A DNA stretch of 64,000 nt from Megaleporinus macrocephalus (GCA_021613375.1 CM038703.1:25780194-25844193), one strand, 5' to 3'; shown: positions 45,001 to 57,299, counted from the stretch's first letter. The notes: a model not told the origin generated them from the letters alone. Numbers and translations are program-made.

Positions 45001-46355
45001 TAAAAGACTTTATTCTGTTCTCCCCTGGCCATCTGGCATGCTGTTAGTAAATGCTTTTTTGTCTGTCACTGGGAAGATGTTTGTGTGTGAGAGGTGTTTA
45101 TGAGCAAATAAGATTCACATGATGGAATACACACTGTAGTATATGTGCATGTTTGTGTGAGAGAAGCAGAGCGAGCCGGAGAAAAAGAGGGTGAACGAAA
45201 GAGAAAATGAAATAGACAAGGGACACACAGTAGCCTATTCTCAGCTGGGCACTGCTTTGAGATGTCTAAAAGAGGAATGCGGTAAATGTAATTTATTGAA
45301 AGAGACAGTACATAAGAAACTCCCTTCATAGGGCGGCTAAAATCTGTGCCTGTTTTATCTGTGATTATGCATTCTCTTTTTCTTGCACGTGCTCACAGAT
45401 GCCTCAGCAGAGATGCCCACACCTTACTTTTGAATGAACTCAGTTACACCAGTGGATTAACAAACAAATGTACTGTGTTCACCTGTAAAACTCAGTTTGA
45501 ATGTAACGTCCTTAAGACTAGGAAAAGGAGCTGAACATTGGTGGCAGGAAAAAACTGGTTTAATGAGCAAGAAGTGTAAGTTGCATCATGGCACCCAACA
45601 TACATTGATTCCTCTGAGGACAAAAACATTTATGGTAGGCTCAAGTGCGTTTTAATGCTTTCACCAGAAGTACAGTATCATTGTTCTTCAACCCTCAGAA
45701 GAAGCTTGGACAGTATGGAAAATGCTAATACAAATGCAGTGTTTCTTACATAGCACACAGTATAAACCCAAGATATTTCATGTTTTGTTTGGTCAGCTTT
45801 ATTTCATTTGTTAATATACATCCATTCCTGCATTTCAGACAGCCCACCCTCAAGTACAGAATAAAAGCCATCCTTTTATATATATCATTTTCAGTCATCT
45901 CAACTAAAACAAACTTGTCGCTACTGAGTCAAAAACATTTGTCAACGTTAATCACAAACAGAATACAATTTAATGGACAGCTTGGGCCCAATTAAAGCTT
46001 GGGTTAAAGGTAGGGTTTTAGTTTTACTTCACATCAACTACCACGTTTCTGTCAACGTTATTGTAATGAAACAACAGGCCGCTCAGTTGTCAAAGTCCAC
46101 ACAGCTGTCAAAAAAGACATTAAATCTGATTTTTGCAAGTCGGATCCAAACCACAAGGTGGTTTAAATCAAATCCAGATAGGCAGCTGTCTGTTCCTCTG
46201 ATTGCTATTCCTGGAGTCTTGTAGGATATGACCAAAGAAACTTAAAAATTTAATAAGAGCGGCACAAGAATTTAACTTTGGTTAGCCGAAACTCCCAGAA
46301 ACACTATTTTCTATTTCAACAAAGTAGTTCCTTCATTGCACATATAAACCGGTCG
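42090..46355. other. Intergenic, nothing recognised
   Basis: More than 4 kb of AT-rich sequence without recognisable exons or transposons, apart from a microsatellite at 43,845-43,892. Confidence 0.5.
43845..43892. repeat. TA/CA microsatellite with poly-T
   Basis: ATATATATACATACATACA, then a CA run, then about fourteen T residues. Confidence 0.9.
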
Positions 46356-46359
46356 GTAT

Positions 46360-47040
46360 TTTTTGTCACGAGAACACTCAAAAATTAAACGCATGTGAGA
46401 GCTAGTGATACCACATAGAACATACACTATTTCCAAAATGGACATCAACAAACCAGCGATACAAGTTGTTACTGCGCTGATTTGCAAGAAAGAAGAAAAA
46501 GGTAGGAAAATGTATAAAGGCGCAGGGCCAGCAGGGACTGTCTGTTCTGCAGAGGGAGCTGGAGGTAAATATTTTATGAATGAAAAACAGTGGGCGACTG
46601 AAAAACCAGGTTAAAATCGTGTAGTGTGAACTAGGCCTCAGCTGTGTAGTGAACCGGCTAAAAGACGCTCGCCGACTCATCGCAGACGCCTGGCAAATAT
46701 CTAGCATGTTTAATATCTAGGCCAGTCGGCGACTGTGAGTCTAGCTACAGCCAATGGGATCACGTAGAGAGAGAACCGCGTAACCGTTCACCACTCTCTC
46801 TACGGCTGCTGGCGACACGTATGTTTTCATTGATGAAATCTCCAACTCTCTCTGCAGAACACACAGCCCCTGCTGGCCCCGTGCCTTTATCCATTTTCGT
46901 ACCTTTTTCATCTTTCTTGCAAATCAACGCAGTGTCAACTCGTATCGCTTGTTTGTTGACGTGCGTTTTGGAAATAGGTGCTAACGTGATAACGCTAACT
47001 CTCACATGTGTTTAGTTTTCGTGTGTTCTCGTGACAAAAA
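46360..47040. mobile_element. Inverted repeat with a related peptide frame in each arm
   Basis: Outer ends GTCACGAGAACAC (46,365) and GTGTTCTCGTGAC (to 47,035). The arms are about 220 bp, the spacer about 230 bp. The plus-strand frame at 46,405-46,614 and the minus-strand frame at 47,005-46,760 encode related peptides: TALICKKEEKGRKMYKGAGP against TALICKKDEKGTKMDKGTGP, both followed by AG(T/A)VCSAE. I do not recognise the protein. A fold-back DNA transposon that captured or kept an exon is likely. Confidence 0.6.
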
Positions 47041-47443
47041 TTGTGTTTTTGGACCAAAGCCAGATGAGTCAGCGATTCTCCAGAGTGAAAGTTGTGTAAT
47101 TTGTGACCCCATGTTGTTGATCAGTCATGTAGTGTGAAAGCCACAACAACTGAAAGATGACAAAAACTCAGAACAATATCCGGTTCTGAAATGCAGTATG
47201 TGTAGCGATTAGCCGGTTAGCTAACCTTTTGGCGCCAGCATGGAACGACATAGTACGGCCCTGAGAACCAACATGGACAAGAGATCTGAGAGTCCAGCTG
47301 CTTGGGGTCGACTATTATTTAGCGTAGTATTTTTTCCATTGTAATCGACTCGAGGGGCATTCTAAAAGATGGTTAGCGATAAGTAGGAGAGACTAAGTTT
47401 GAGCAGCAGGCATTTGTTTAATCACTATCTTTAAACAACACCA

Positions 47444-48044
47444 GAGGTGCATCCGAAATCGCCTACTCAGTAGGCGAGCGTGGCTAGTATGTCCGAATAC
47501 TCAGTAGGCGTCGAGTAGTAGGTGAGCGGTACCTGGATGACCTACTGAATCAGCAGCCATTTTTATATAGCCGAACACAGCACACTATGTTATCCCATGA
47601 CTCACCTGGAGCCGCGGATGAATTCAAAGCGGAGGAAAAAAACAGTGAAAAGCGGAACCTCGGCTGTGTGTACGCAGCTACGGCAAGTGAACTGCCGCTA
47701 CAGAAGCTAGGTAAACAATGATTACATTCCTCCCGTTTCGTCTTCTCCGAGCTACAGCTTGACACCGTCTGAGTACATATTCAGACAAAAACGCAGATCA
47801 GTTTCACAAAACGCATCTAAATCTGTCAGTAAACGGAGATTTTAAGTGAACAGCAGGACTTTTGCGACGGTAGTCTGACGTCTTGCGTCACAGGACGCTG
47901 GCAACATGGCGCACGTAGTACGTCCGAGGTTGTGTGGCTTCTAAAACTCGCCTACTGAAATTACCTACTAGTCTGCCGCTCGAGCAGTACGTACTGGCTC
48001 TAATCTAGTACCTACTGACTAGTAGGGGATTTCGGACGCACCTC
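47444..48044. mobile_element. MITE with GAGGTGC terminal inverted repeats
   Basis: Left end GAGGTGCATCCGAAATCGCC and right end (reverse complement) GAGGTGCGTCCGAAATCCCC. Subterminal CCTACT/AGTAGG motifs recur at both ends. The element is about 600 bp with CG-rich internal sequence and no transposase. CGAAAT-type ends like these are common among fish non-autonomous DNA elements. The superfamily is not assigned. Confidence 0.75.
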
Positions 48045-48294
48045 AGGTCTGCTGAACAGCCGCTGTGGGCGCTAAAACAGTACGTTGTCACAACGCTGAC
48101 ATGCACTTCCTCAGAAATCCTCCTTGATCCTTCATACGTCCAATTATATCTGCATGGACCTCCCTGCATTTATGTCAAGTTGCCAACATGTAATAATAAT
48201 ACCACAAAACAGCGTTATTTAATAGTTACGTCGTAATAACATTGTGCCAATCTTGTTAAGAAAGCGTAAAAAGCACCATGTTTTCACTACGCCC

Positions 48295-50285
48295 TATGGA
48301 AAGAGATTAGCCTCAAAACACCTGACGAATGTGTAAAAGATAATTCACAAATTCCACACACATCACAAATGACTTTCACTATTCACAAATAAATATATCC
48401 CCATCTGTGTCTCACAGCTTGCCATTTGTACGAATTCTGTTAAATTTATGAATACATATTTCTGATTTTCCTAGATGCGTTATATTTTATATGTGAAAAC
48501 GAACACATTTGTCTATATTTTTAAAAAGACGAGGCCTCAAATTTTAAATTTATTTATAAAGTGTTGAATCTGCATTTGTGGATCAAATGGATTTCGAGAC
48601 TTTTGTTTTGCGTTTCTGAACAAGATCCACACACAAATGCAGCTCTATTCACAAATGTGGCGAACATGCCGCCGCTAGGGAGCGCTTCTGCTTTTAGCTC
48701 AAGGAAGAAACGTGGCTTGAATGTCACTATAATTAAGCAGCGAGTCGGATTGGTAATAAACTAAACTGGTTAAACTGCTTTAGTGGAGTTAATGGCCAAC
48801 TTCATCAGTTAACAGGTGTTGTGCCGAAATCCGACTCCCAACCCGAAATCCGACCCTTCGCGTGCACGTGCGTTATAACACAGAAAGGACGCTTCTTTTA
48901 CACTCGCGGTTTCTGTCAGTAAATAACGGGCAGTCTTTCATTTTCCTTCACAGCGAACATAAAGTAAAACAAAGAGTACACATGCATTTAAGGTCACAAT
49001 CTACACCAAGACATGGCACCAAAATAACGGAGATGTTAGGCAGAAACTGTAGTCCTGATTAATACAATAGAAGTTTGAGATGAATCAGAGCTCCCTCAGA
49101 GATGGGGGAGTATACTTTTGGCACGTCTAAAATACTTCTCCGGACTGTGTAATCTGCTAACATTACAACCAAAATTTATCATAAACATGTGTTTTATTCA
49201 AAACCACCAACAAGTCTATATGCAGTACAGTTAAGGCGTGTTTATGACTCACTGTTTATGTTTATTAATCACTGCAGATATCACTAATCTATTTACGGAC
49301 GTGTTTGTGTAAATTGGTTTAATATGACATCTCCATAATCGCATTATAGGAGAATTCACGCGGTCCAATAACGAAATATGTAACACTGCAGTGTCACGTC
49401 ATCAAATGGGAACTTGGATATAGCGAGTCCGTTATTGCTCCAGACCTGAGAAATATCGTAATGACTATGAATGTATTAACAAGAGTCCCTTAAGTGCTCA
49501 AGTGCATCGACAACCAAAGTCTTTAGTTCGTTACATTATACTCTAGTTTACTTGTTTATAGTACTCTTTGTTTGGCCTTAGGTTCTGCTGACCTGTTTGT
49601 AGTGAAAGAAAATGAAAGATTGCCCGTTAGTTACCCCACAGAAACAACCGAAACCGCGAGTTCGGGTTAGGAGTCAGATTCGAGTTGGGAGTCGGATTCG
49701 GTTTGGGAGTCGGATTTCGGCACAACACATGTTGATGAAGTTGGCTAATCAGCTCCACTAAAGCAGTTTAACCAGTTTAAATAAATGTAAAATTTAAATT
49801 AAAATAGCCAGTTTAGCGTATTACCCATCCGACTCGCAGCTTCATTATAGTGGCATTTAAGCCACTCTCCTGGGCTTACACAGTTCCGCCAAAAGCAGCA
49901 GCGCCCCCTAGCGGCGGCGTGTTCGCCACATTTGTGAATAGAGCTGCATTTGTGTGTGGATCTTGTTCCAAAACGCGAAACGAAAGTCCACAAATGCAGA
50001 TTCGACACTTTATAAATAAATTTAAAATTTGAGACCTCGTCTTTTCAAAAATATGCAATAAAAATATAGAAAAATGTGTTCATTTTCACATATACATTAT
50101 AATGCATATATGAAATGCATATATGTATTCATAAATTTAACAGAATTCGTACAAATGGCAAGCTGTGAGACACAGATGGGGATATATTCATTTGTGAATA
50201 GTGAAAGTCATTTGTGATGTGTGTGGAATTTGTGAATTATCTTTTACACATTCGTCAGGTGTTTTGAGACTAATCTCTCTCCATA
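48295..50285. mobile_element. Large palindromic element (two arms of about 660-690 bp)
   Basis: The arms 48,295-48,950 and 49,601-50,285 are inverse complements of high identity, with a few small indels, separated by about 650 bp. Long exact blocks include ACACCTGACGAATGTGTAAA, CAGCTTGCCATTTGTACGAA and GATCCACACACAAATGCAGC, each found inverted in the other arm. Both ends abut TA (TATGGA... and ...TCCATA), which would fit a TA target site. Neither arm nor spacer shows a transposase. Small frames in the arms mirror each other and are probably chance. Confidence 0.75.
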
Positions 50286-50689
50286 CCTCTCAAACGCAGT
50301 AACTGTTACTGCCCTCATCTTTCTAAGCGTTCTGTACGTTCGCATAGATGGTAAGCGATACATCCACTAGTGGGCAGTTTAGAGTCAAACGTTTCTAACA
50401 CCAAGCACGACGGGGAGGAGAGGTTGCAATACAAGTTGTGACAACATATTGATGACATTGTCAGTCTGTAGTCACAACCTGCTAGAATTCTTCATACGTT
50501 CCATTATGTCTGCATGGAACAAGGTACGAAAGTAGACAACGTTTTGTGTTTGCTGGGTTGCTGGGTTTATAATTCCGGAGTAGGTCGCACAGGCTTTTTT
50601 TTATGTCCATAGGGCAGTGATCTTGTTTCGCTTGAACTGACCCCGCCGTTTCCAGTCTTGCTCCACTCCGTCCTTAAGCTTTCAGAGAT

Positions 50690-50845
50690 CAGAGATCATG
50701 CACAAATACAGATTAAGTACGGACAGAAGGCTATTAAAATTGTCGATATGTTGAGAACTCCAATGTGCTGTCCTTGGAATTGTCAGTATGTATGTTAAAA
50801 TCACCAGAGATAATGAGATTATCAAAACGAGTGTAAATGAAAGAT
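50690..50845 (-). pseudogene. LINE endonuclease fragment
   Basis: Read on the minus strand the sequence gives FDNLIISGDFNIHTDNSKDS and TLEF, matching the GDFN...H catalytic motif of the endonuclease in L2/CR1-type LINE ORF2. It is a short isolated piece. The rest of the LINE is not seen nearby. Confidence 0.65.
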
Positions 50846-50849
50846 TGGG

Positions 50850-51600
50850 ATTGCAGGCTGAGGCCTGTAGACCTTTACTAGTAGTATTCTTGATCCACCT
50901 TTCAGAAATACACATAGATACTCAAATAAGGAAAAGTCACATAAACTGCTTGCGTTGGAAAGAATCATGAAAGAGATAAGCTTTACAACTACATTTCTAC
51001 TGCATTTCACAGTGTCTTTTGCTCCACTCACAACGTGACAAATAGCACGCCGGAATCCGGAATGATGGAAGTGCTGGGGTTCAAGAAGAGGGCCAGAGAG
51101 TTGACCGCTCGTGACTTGACAGATCCTGGCTGTGTCCAGAAACTTTTGCTACTGTTCCTTACTTACCCTGGAGGTTACTTTCTACCCTGGAGAAACACAG
51201 TGGACTCGAGAAAAGGAAAGGAGCAGGGCAGTAGATAGAAGGAGCATAACTTGGGGTTGTGGGACAGTTAATTACTTTCAACGTCATTATATTTTATTAT
51301 ACTTAATGTGACTACTGTGTGACAGCTTAAGGCTTTCTAGAGCTGGCTATTTACATTTGTTTGGTTTTCTCTTCCACGTTTTTTATTTTGTTTTACAAGC
51401 CGATTGTTTAGAGGGTGAGATGAGGTGGTGGTGGACCCTCCAAAAGCCTCGAAAATAAATAGATTTTGGTATCCAGTTTTGATACTACCATACCCCGTCC
51501 CCCAACAGACACTGTTTCTGCTATCACATCACAACGAAGGCTCAACCTCACCCCAGCAGCACCCACAGTGTCTGAAGGAAAGCTGAGGGAGCAGCACCTC
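50850..51600. other. No gene or repeat recognised
   Basis: Sequence between a LINE scrap and the L1-like element. Nothing identifiable. Confidence 0.45.
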
Positions 51601-51605
51601 TTTTC

Positions 51606-54346
51606 TTTTTTTTTTATGATTAACACTTTATTGAGTTTTCAATTAACATGAAATACAAACATTATGCAAAGAAGACAAAATACTAACAAAAAAAAGAATC
51701 ATACAATAGACAAGGGGAGAGGTTAGAGATCCTCTACTATATTGAAACAGCTAAAACATCTGCACTGTACAAAGAATTATATTAATAATTCAATACAAGC
51801 CTCACACACATGTTGGTTTTATGTGCTACCCACCAATTTAAAATAGTCTAAAAATTTCCCCATTTGCTATGATACTGATCCAATCTATCCAACAATTTAA
51901 AAGAAAGTTTTTCATAAGCAGCCACCTTTCCCAGCTCCAAAAGCCAGCCTTGAATTGATGGTCCTGTTGAAGACTTCCAAATTCTCATTATAATTTGACG
52001 GCCCAGCATAATAGCAGTTTGAAGAGAGTCTGCTTTGCTGAGATGTGATAAAGGGGAAGGATCCCCCAGAATATAAAGACTCGGACACAGGTCAAACTGC
52101 TCCTTGATTATTTCCAAGATATGATTATGCACCCCTACCCAGAAAAATTTAACACTTGGGCAGGACCAAAGCATGTGGATTAGAGAGCCCTTCTCTATTT
52201 TACCATGCCAACATAATGGAGAGTCCTTCAGTCCCAACCTATACAGCCGGCTGGGTGTCCAGTAGAATCTGTGTAAGATCTTGAAGTCGCGTTTTTATGT
52301 CTCTAGACATCTGTTTAAAATTGCCAACAATCTTTGCTCAGTTATCCTCTTCAAATAAGTGGCCCAAGTCCTCCTCCCAGACTGCCTTCAGAGCAGATAT
52401 GGTCTTACCGCCTGTATGATTTATCAACAGAGAGTAATATTTAGATGCCTCCTGACCAGATCCAAAAATATTTAAAATTATTTTGGAGGTATCTGTACCT
52501 TGGAGACAAGGAGGAGTGCCAAACACGCTTGCAAGCAAATGTCTTACTTGGAGATAGCACCAAAACTGATTGTTGGTCAGGTCAAATTTATTTTTCAATA
52601 ACTCAAATGATAGAAGTGTGTTGTCCTCAAATAAGTCACCCAAGAATAGAATTCCTTTGTTTACCCACTCCTTCCCAAATTTAGGTGACTTGCCTATCTG
52701 TAGCTTTGGATTACACCAGGAAGTCAAAAGTGATATTAAAGGAAGGGATGGGCAGAGCGACTGCTCGATGGCCAGCCAAGGGGGCGCCCTTCCTGGGCGG
52801 CAGCAGCCACTGACCGACATGCCTGAGACTGTAGGCGTAGTAAAACAATGTTAGATTAGGCAGACCTAAACCACCCTTGTCAACTGGTTGTTGGAGTTTC
52901 CCAAGCCGCATCCGTGGCTTTTGGCCATTCCATAAGAATATATTAGAAATTCTCTCAAAACGTTTAAAATAGCTTGGGTGGATAAATACTGGCAGAGAGC
53001 TGAGAAGATAGTTGATCTTAGGAATACAATTCATTTTCAACACATTAACTTTGCCCCAGAGTGAAAGATAGAGGGAAGACCATCTGTCCACATCTGTTGA
53101 GATGTTTTCCAACAGGGGATCAAAGTTAACTTTTACTATGTCACTAATTTGCTGGGGAAAAGTGATTCCTAGGTAACGAATACCCCTTTCAGGCCACCGA
53201 AAAGAGCCAGCCTGGAATAGTGATTGTGGGCAAAATGCTGTCAAGGGGAGAGCCTCTGATTTTGACCAGTTTATCTTATACCCCGAGGATCTAGAGAAAA
53301 AATGAATTGTATTTAATAGGGCTGGGATAGAATTAGCTGGGTCAGTGACAAATAATAAAATGTCATCTGCAAAAAGCATCAGCTTGTGAGCTGAGTCTTC
53401 CACGACAACTCTAGAGCCAAGCAGAACATTGCCGGAGACAGAGGACAACCTTGTCTTGTGCCAACGCCCAAGCCTAAAATAAGGGGAAATCAGTCCATTT
53501 GTTTGGATTGCCGCCTTTGGATGCTTATATAATAACTTAACCCAGTTTGTAAATACAGGACCAAATCCTTATGCCTCCAGGACAGAAAACAAATAGGACT
53601 ATTCGACAGAGTCAAATGCTTTTTCAGCGTCTAGCGAAATAGCAGCTGTTATAGAGTAGCATTATTTCTCACCATCCACATAATATTAATAAGCCGTCTA
53701 ATATTATCTGTAGAGTATCTTCCGTGAATAAAACCCACCTGATCAGGATGTATAAGGGTAGTAATAACTCCCTGCAAGCGATTAGCAAGAATTTTGGAAA
53801 GTGTCTTTACATCAACAGAAATAAGGGAAATAGCTACTGGCGATAGCTACTGCAATCAGACGGGTCCTTGTCCTTTTTTAATATCAAAGAGATTAAGGCT
53901 TGTGAGAGCGTGGGAGGGAGTTCCCCCTTACTTAGAGCTTCCGTGTACATGTTTAATAACAGAGGGGAAAGCTTAGTGCAAAAACATTTAAAGAACTCAA
54001 CTGTAAACCCATCCGGGCCAGGTGATTTACCAGATGGCATGCTTAGAATTGTTTCCTTAATTTCTTCCTCTGTTATGGGAACATCACGTGACTCACGTTG
54101 ATTCTCATTTAAAGTTGGTAAGTTTAAACTATTAAGGAAGTCCTCCATTTCCTTTTGCGTAGAACCTGCAGAAGATGTATAGAGACTCTTATAGAATTCG
54201 CTAAATGCATTATTAATATCTTCAGAGTTTGTCAGGAGGCTACCTCTTGACTGAACAGAGCTGATTGAGGAAGAAAGTTCTTTATGTTTAATATATCTAG
54301 CCAATAATTTACCAGCTTTATCTCCGTTTTCAAAGTACTTGAACAC
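51606..54346 (-). mobile_element. 5'-truncated L1-like LINE
   Basis: On the minus strand, an ORF2 in several frames is followed by an AATAAAGTGTTAATCAT end and an A tail (51,607-51,616 as T on +). The order of pieces is the RT palm N-part, GTRQGCPLSP, FADDILLF, then the C-terminal part, as in L1/Tx1-type LINEs. The endonuclease and ORF1 are absent through 5' truncation. Flanking target duplications were not obvious. Confidence 0.85.
51848..54346 (-). pseudogene. L1-like ORF2 (reverse transcriptase), frameshifted
   Basis: Open segments in transcription order are 54,346-53,834 (SMPSGKSPGPDGFTVEFFK, LISLILKKDKDP), then stop-broken sequence with LSKILANRLQ and HPDQVGFIHGR, then 53,448-52,711 (LMLFADDILLFVTDP, SGYKINWSKSE, GIRYLGITFP), 52,820-52,338 and 52,237-51,848 (HMLWSCPSVKFFW, the C-terminal Cys/His-like region). 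The FADD catalytic motif is intact but the frame is broken in several places, so it is not functional. Confidence 0.85.
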
Positions 54347-55190
54347 TTAAACACTTTGTGCACACATGAAGTTACAACAAAAAAAATTAAATCACAGTAA
54401 GAGCAAAACAGTAAAACATTAACTATGAACAATAAACCGACCAACGTTGAGTGCAGCAATCCAAGCAGTTCCTGCCCGCAGCACCATAATACTCGTGGTC
54501 AATACACAAACATGGCAGATGGTGTTGCAAATGCTCTACAACATTATGAGCACTGTTTCGCGTCAGAAAACGAGAAAGGCGCGAGACGGCTGAGAATACC
54601 ACTTTAACACAGTAGCATTAATTACAAAGAGGGACGAACTCAAGTAATCAGAAAAATTAATTATAACATAAATAAATATCGTTTTTTGACCTGCAAGTAA
54701 CCATTTGTTAAGCAGTTTCAGTGAAAATGACAAAAATATATTTAAATAGATTTTTTGTATTATTTCTGTTTTAAAGTTCCTTATAATTACATTGATTGTT
54801 TTAAACAAGTTGAACAATTCTTACTGAAGTTCAACATAATTGATGATTTACACTTTTAGAATGTTTAATTGATTATCAGCTGTTTTACCCCTTAAAAGCA
54901 TATCAAACAATGAAACGAGTAAAACTTTTTTTCTGTAAGTTTATTTTTGACTACTTGTTAGGATGTGGGTTAAATATCGATATGGTTATATATTGTGCTG
55001 TTTTATGTTGTGGTATGTTATCAATACACTGGCACCAAATATCAATCTTTTTATCTTTTATATATACATATATGCAGGCACTTTAAACAAACTACCCTCC
55101 GGTTCAGTTACTGGAGTCACTGCTTCACTGCTTCATGTGGTGGCACTAATCGAATTAATTATTAGGGTGGGGTAAAAAAGAAGAAACTTA
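54347..55190. other. No gene or repeat recognised
   Basis: AT-rich sequence. A 60-codon open frame at 54,425-54,607 lies in a slightly CG-richer patch but shows no known domain. Confidence 0.45.
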
Positions 55191-55194
55191 CAGA

Positions 55195-55630
55195 GGAGAA
55201 ATGGCAGATAATGGGAAGATACAAATCAGACACTCTCTTTTAAGTCGCAAGTCTGGGCCCACTTCGACTTTTACACTGAACGGAAAAAGAACTGTCTTGT
55301 TAAAATAAGGTAAATGGGCAACACCTGAAACATGCATAGCCACCTTCGTCATCATCCTGATCTGGATGCTGAGAAAAGAGCTAACAGCTAACACTGGCAC
55401 AACTCAAAGCCAGCCTACAATTTAAAGCTCCATACAGTGTAGAAATGAAGGTTTTCGCCAAATGCTTCAAACACTGGACGTACAGAGCCAAAAATATTTG
55501 ACTGAAATACCATTCCAGCGTTGTATGCAGCGACAAAAGCAAAGATAAGGATGCATTTTAGTCTGCTGAGAGTTGCACCCACCCGCAATACATAGACTGT
55601 CACTGCTCTTTTTATTGATAGAGAGTGCAA
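55195..55630 (+). pseudogene. hAT transposase remnant with BED zinc finger
   Basis: On the plus strand, 55,242-55,375 gives SQVWAHFDFYTE, then in other frames MGNT and NMHSHLRHH(H)PDLDAE. This is the BED-finger pattern of ZBED/hAT transposases, but the central Cys pair appears lost. Near 55,446-55,490 an EGFRQMLQTLD segment matches the conserved block following the BED domain in this family. Everything between is deleted and frames shift, so it is dead. Confidence 0.6.
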
Positions 55631-56084
55631 AATACACTCTTATGTAGACTACTCTAGTAGAATATTTCTAAGGAGAATGTTTTTATAATTTTATATTATA
55701 TAATAATTTGTATAATTTTGTAATATAATACAATACTATTATTACAATGTATACTTTTTGTAGTTCTAAATAAATAGTAAATAGTACATATAAATAAAAA
55801 CATAATTCCTGCTATTTGCCTTTTTAAAAGGATTTTATTTTCATTTACAGAATTGCAGGATGATAGGCAAAATCATGGGCAAAATATTGTGAGAATGTTG
55901 TTCCTGTAAGATGACCTGTGATTCCCACTTCTACTACTGTGCCTGGGGCCTGAAATTTGGTGCAACGCCTCTGGATGCAGGTTGGTCTCCTGACCATGTA
56001 AAAAAAACATATAACCAGCTTAAGCAGCTCATGCAGATAGACTTGTGATGTCTGGACAAACAATCACTTGGTCTGCGACTCTGG

Positions 56085-56170
56085 AGGCCTCAGTAGCTCT
56101 GCTGACTAATTAATTGAATAAGTTGTTCCTCTTTCCTGTAGGAGAGCAAGGTTCAATCCCAGCATGAGAA
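56085..56170 (+). repeat. tRNA-like sequence, possible SINE head
   Basis: A possible A-box-like stretch (GGCCTCAGTAGCTCTGC) is followed by a perfect B-box consensus, GGTTCAATCCC, at 56,150-56,160. The spacing is longer than in a tRNA and no cloverleaf forms clearly, so this is a decayed SINE at best. Confidence 0.3.
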
Positions 56171-57003
56171 AAACATTCATTGGGCTTGAACGGTTTGTTT
56201 TCTTTTGTTCTGTCATCGTTGCTCTAATGATTCGTTTATCGCAAAAGCTCACATCAGAATAATGGTAGAAATACGCTGTATCGTGCAGCTCTACATTGTG
56301 CATGCTTCTGTTTCTGGACTGTAGCCTTCCCTTTTAAAGCTTGAAGAGGTAAAATATACATGAAGGGAACCAAGTCCCGTGTTATATGCAGAAAAGTCCT
56401 TACTTGTTGACTTTTCTATTCAAGAGTTTTTTAACGAGACTTACAAGACTCAAAAGGCCAGAGGGAAAGCTTAAAGTTAGTAAGGTTTCTTGTGTGAATT
56501 AGGAGAAGTGTTTGGATCAGTGTCATGCTGGAAGATCCAGTGATGACCTAGTTTTTCGTCTCCTGGCAAAAGGCAATTCCGAGAAGCAAGGATTCTTAAA
56601 AATGTCTGTCTGCTCAAAACACATTCAAATCTTTATTTGTTTGGTGCAGGCATGCTGTAGTGGTTTACAACACGTTTGACTCACTTTAGTCTGTAACAAC
56701 AAAAACAAACTTCTACTCTAAGATGAACGGTGGAGAAGCCATTATGACTTAGTGGCAAAATGTTGTTTTTTTTTAATAACCATAGCACAATATTTTTGCA
56801 GTCTAGTGAAAAACATGCATCCCCATTTTTGTTCATTTTCATTTTCTTACGTCATTTAAACATGACAGCTACGCCTGTGAAAGTTTAATGATTAATAAAC
56901 CAATATAAATGTACAAATTCACTTGATAAAAAATCAAAAATCTTTACATTAACTTACATAGAAAATACTGGATGTTTTTGGTCTCTAAGTTATTTTGGAG
57001 ATA

Positions 57004-57166
57004 TTTGTTTGGCTTTGAGCAGCAACAATATGTAATATCATTCAGTGCAAGAGACCATAAAAGAATCGTAACATGTTTTCCTTTTGTTTGGCTTTGAGCA
57101 GCAACAATATGTAATATCATTCAGTGCAAGAGACCATAAAAGAATCGTAACATGTTTTCCTTTTGT
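57004..57166. repeat. 79-bp perfect tandem duplication
   Basis: Bases 57,004-57,082 are repeated exactly at 57,083-57,161, with five further bases of a third unit. The unit includes GCAGCAACAATATGTAATAT and CATGTTTTCCTTTTG. It is not part of any transposon I recognise. The perfect identity implies a recent event or an assembly artefact. Confidence 0.9.
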
Positions 57167-57299
57167 ACTGTGATGTATTACCAAGTGAGTGTTACACTTG
57201 ATTATAGGTAGAGGCATGTCTGGGAGGTGAAACATAATGTTATTTGTTAACATCATTTTTCCATGCCCGTTGGTGCCCGATATGTAATATTGTCACCAT

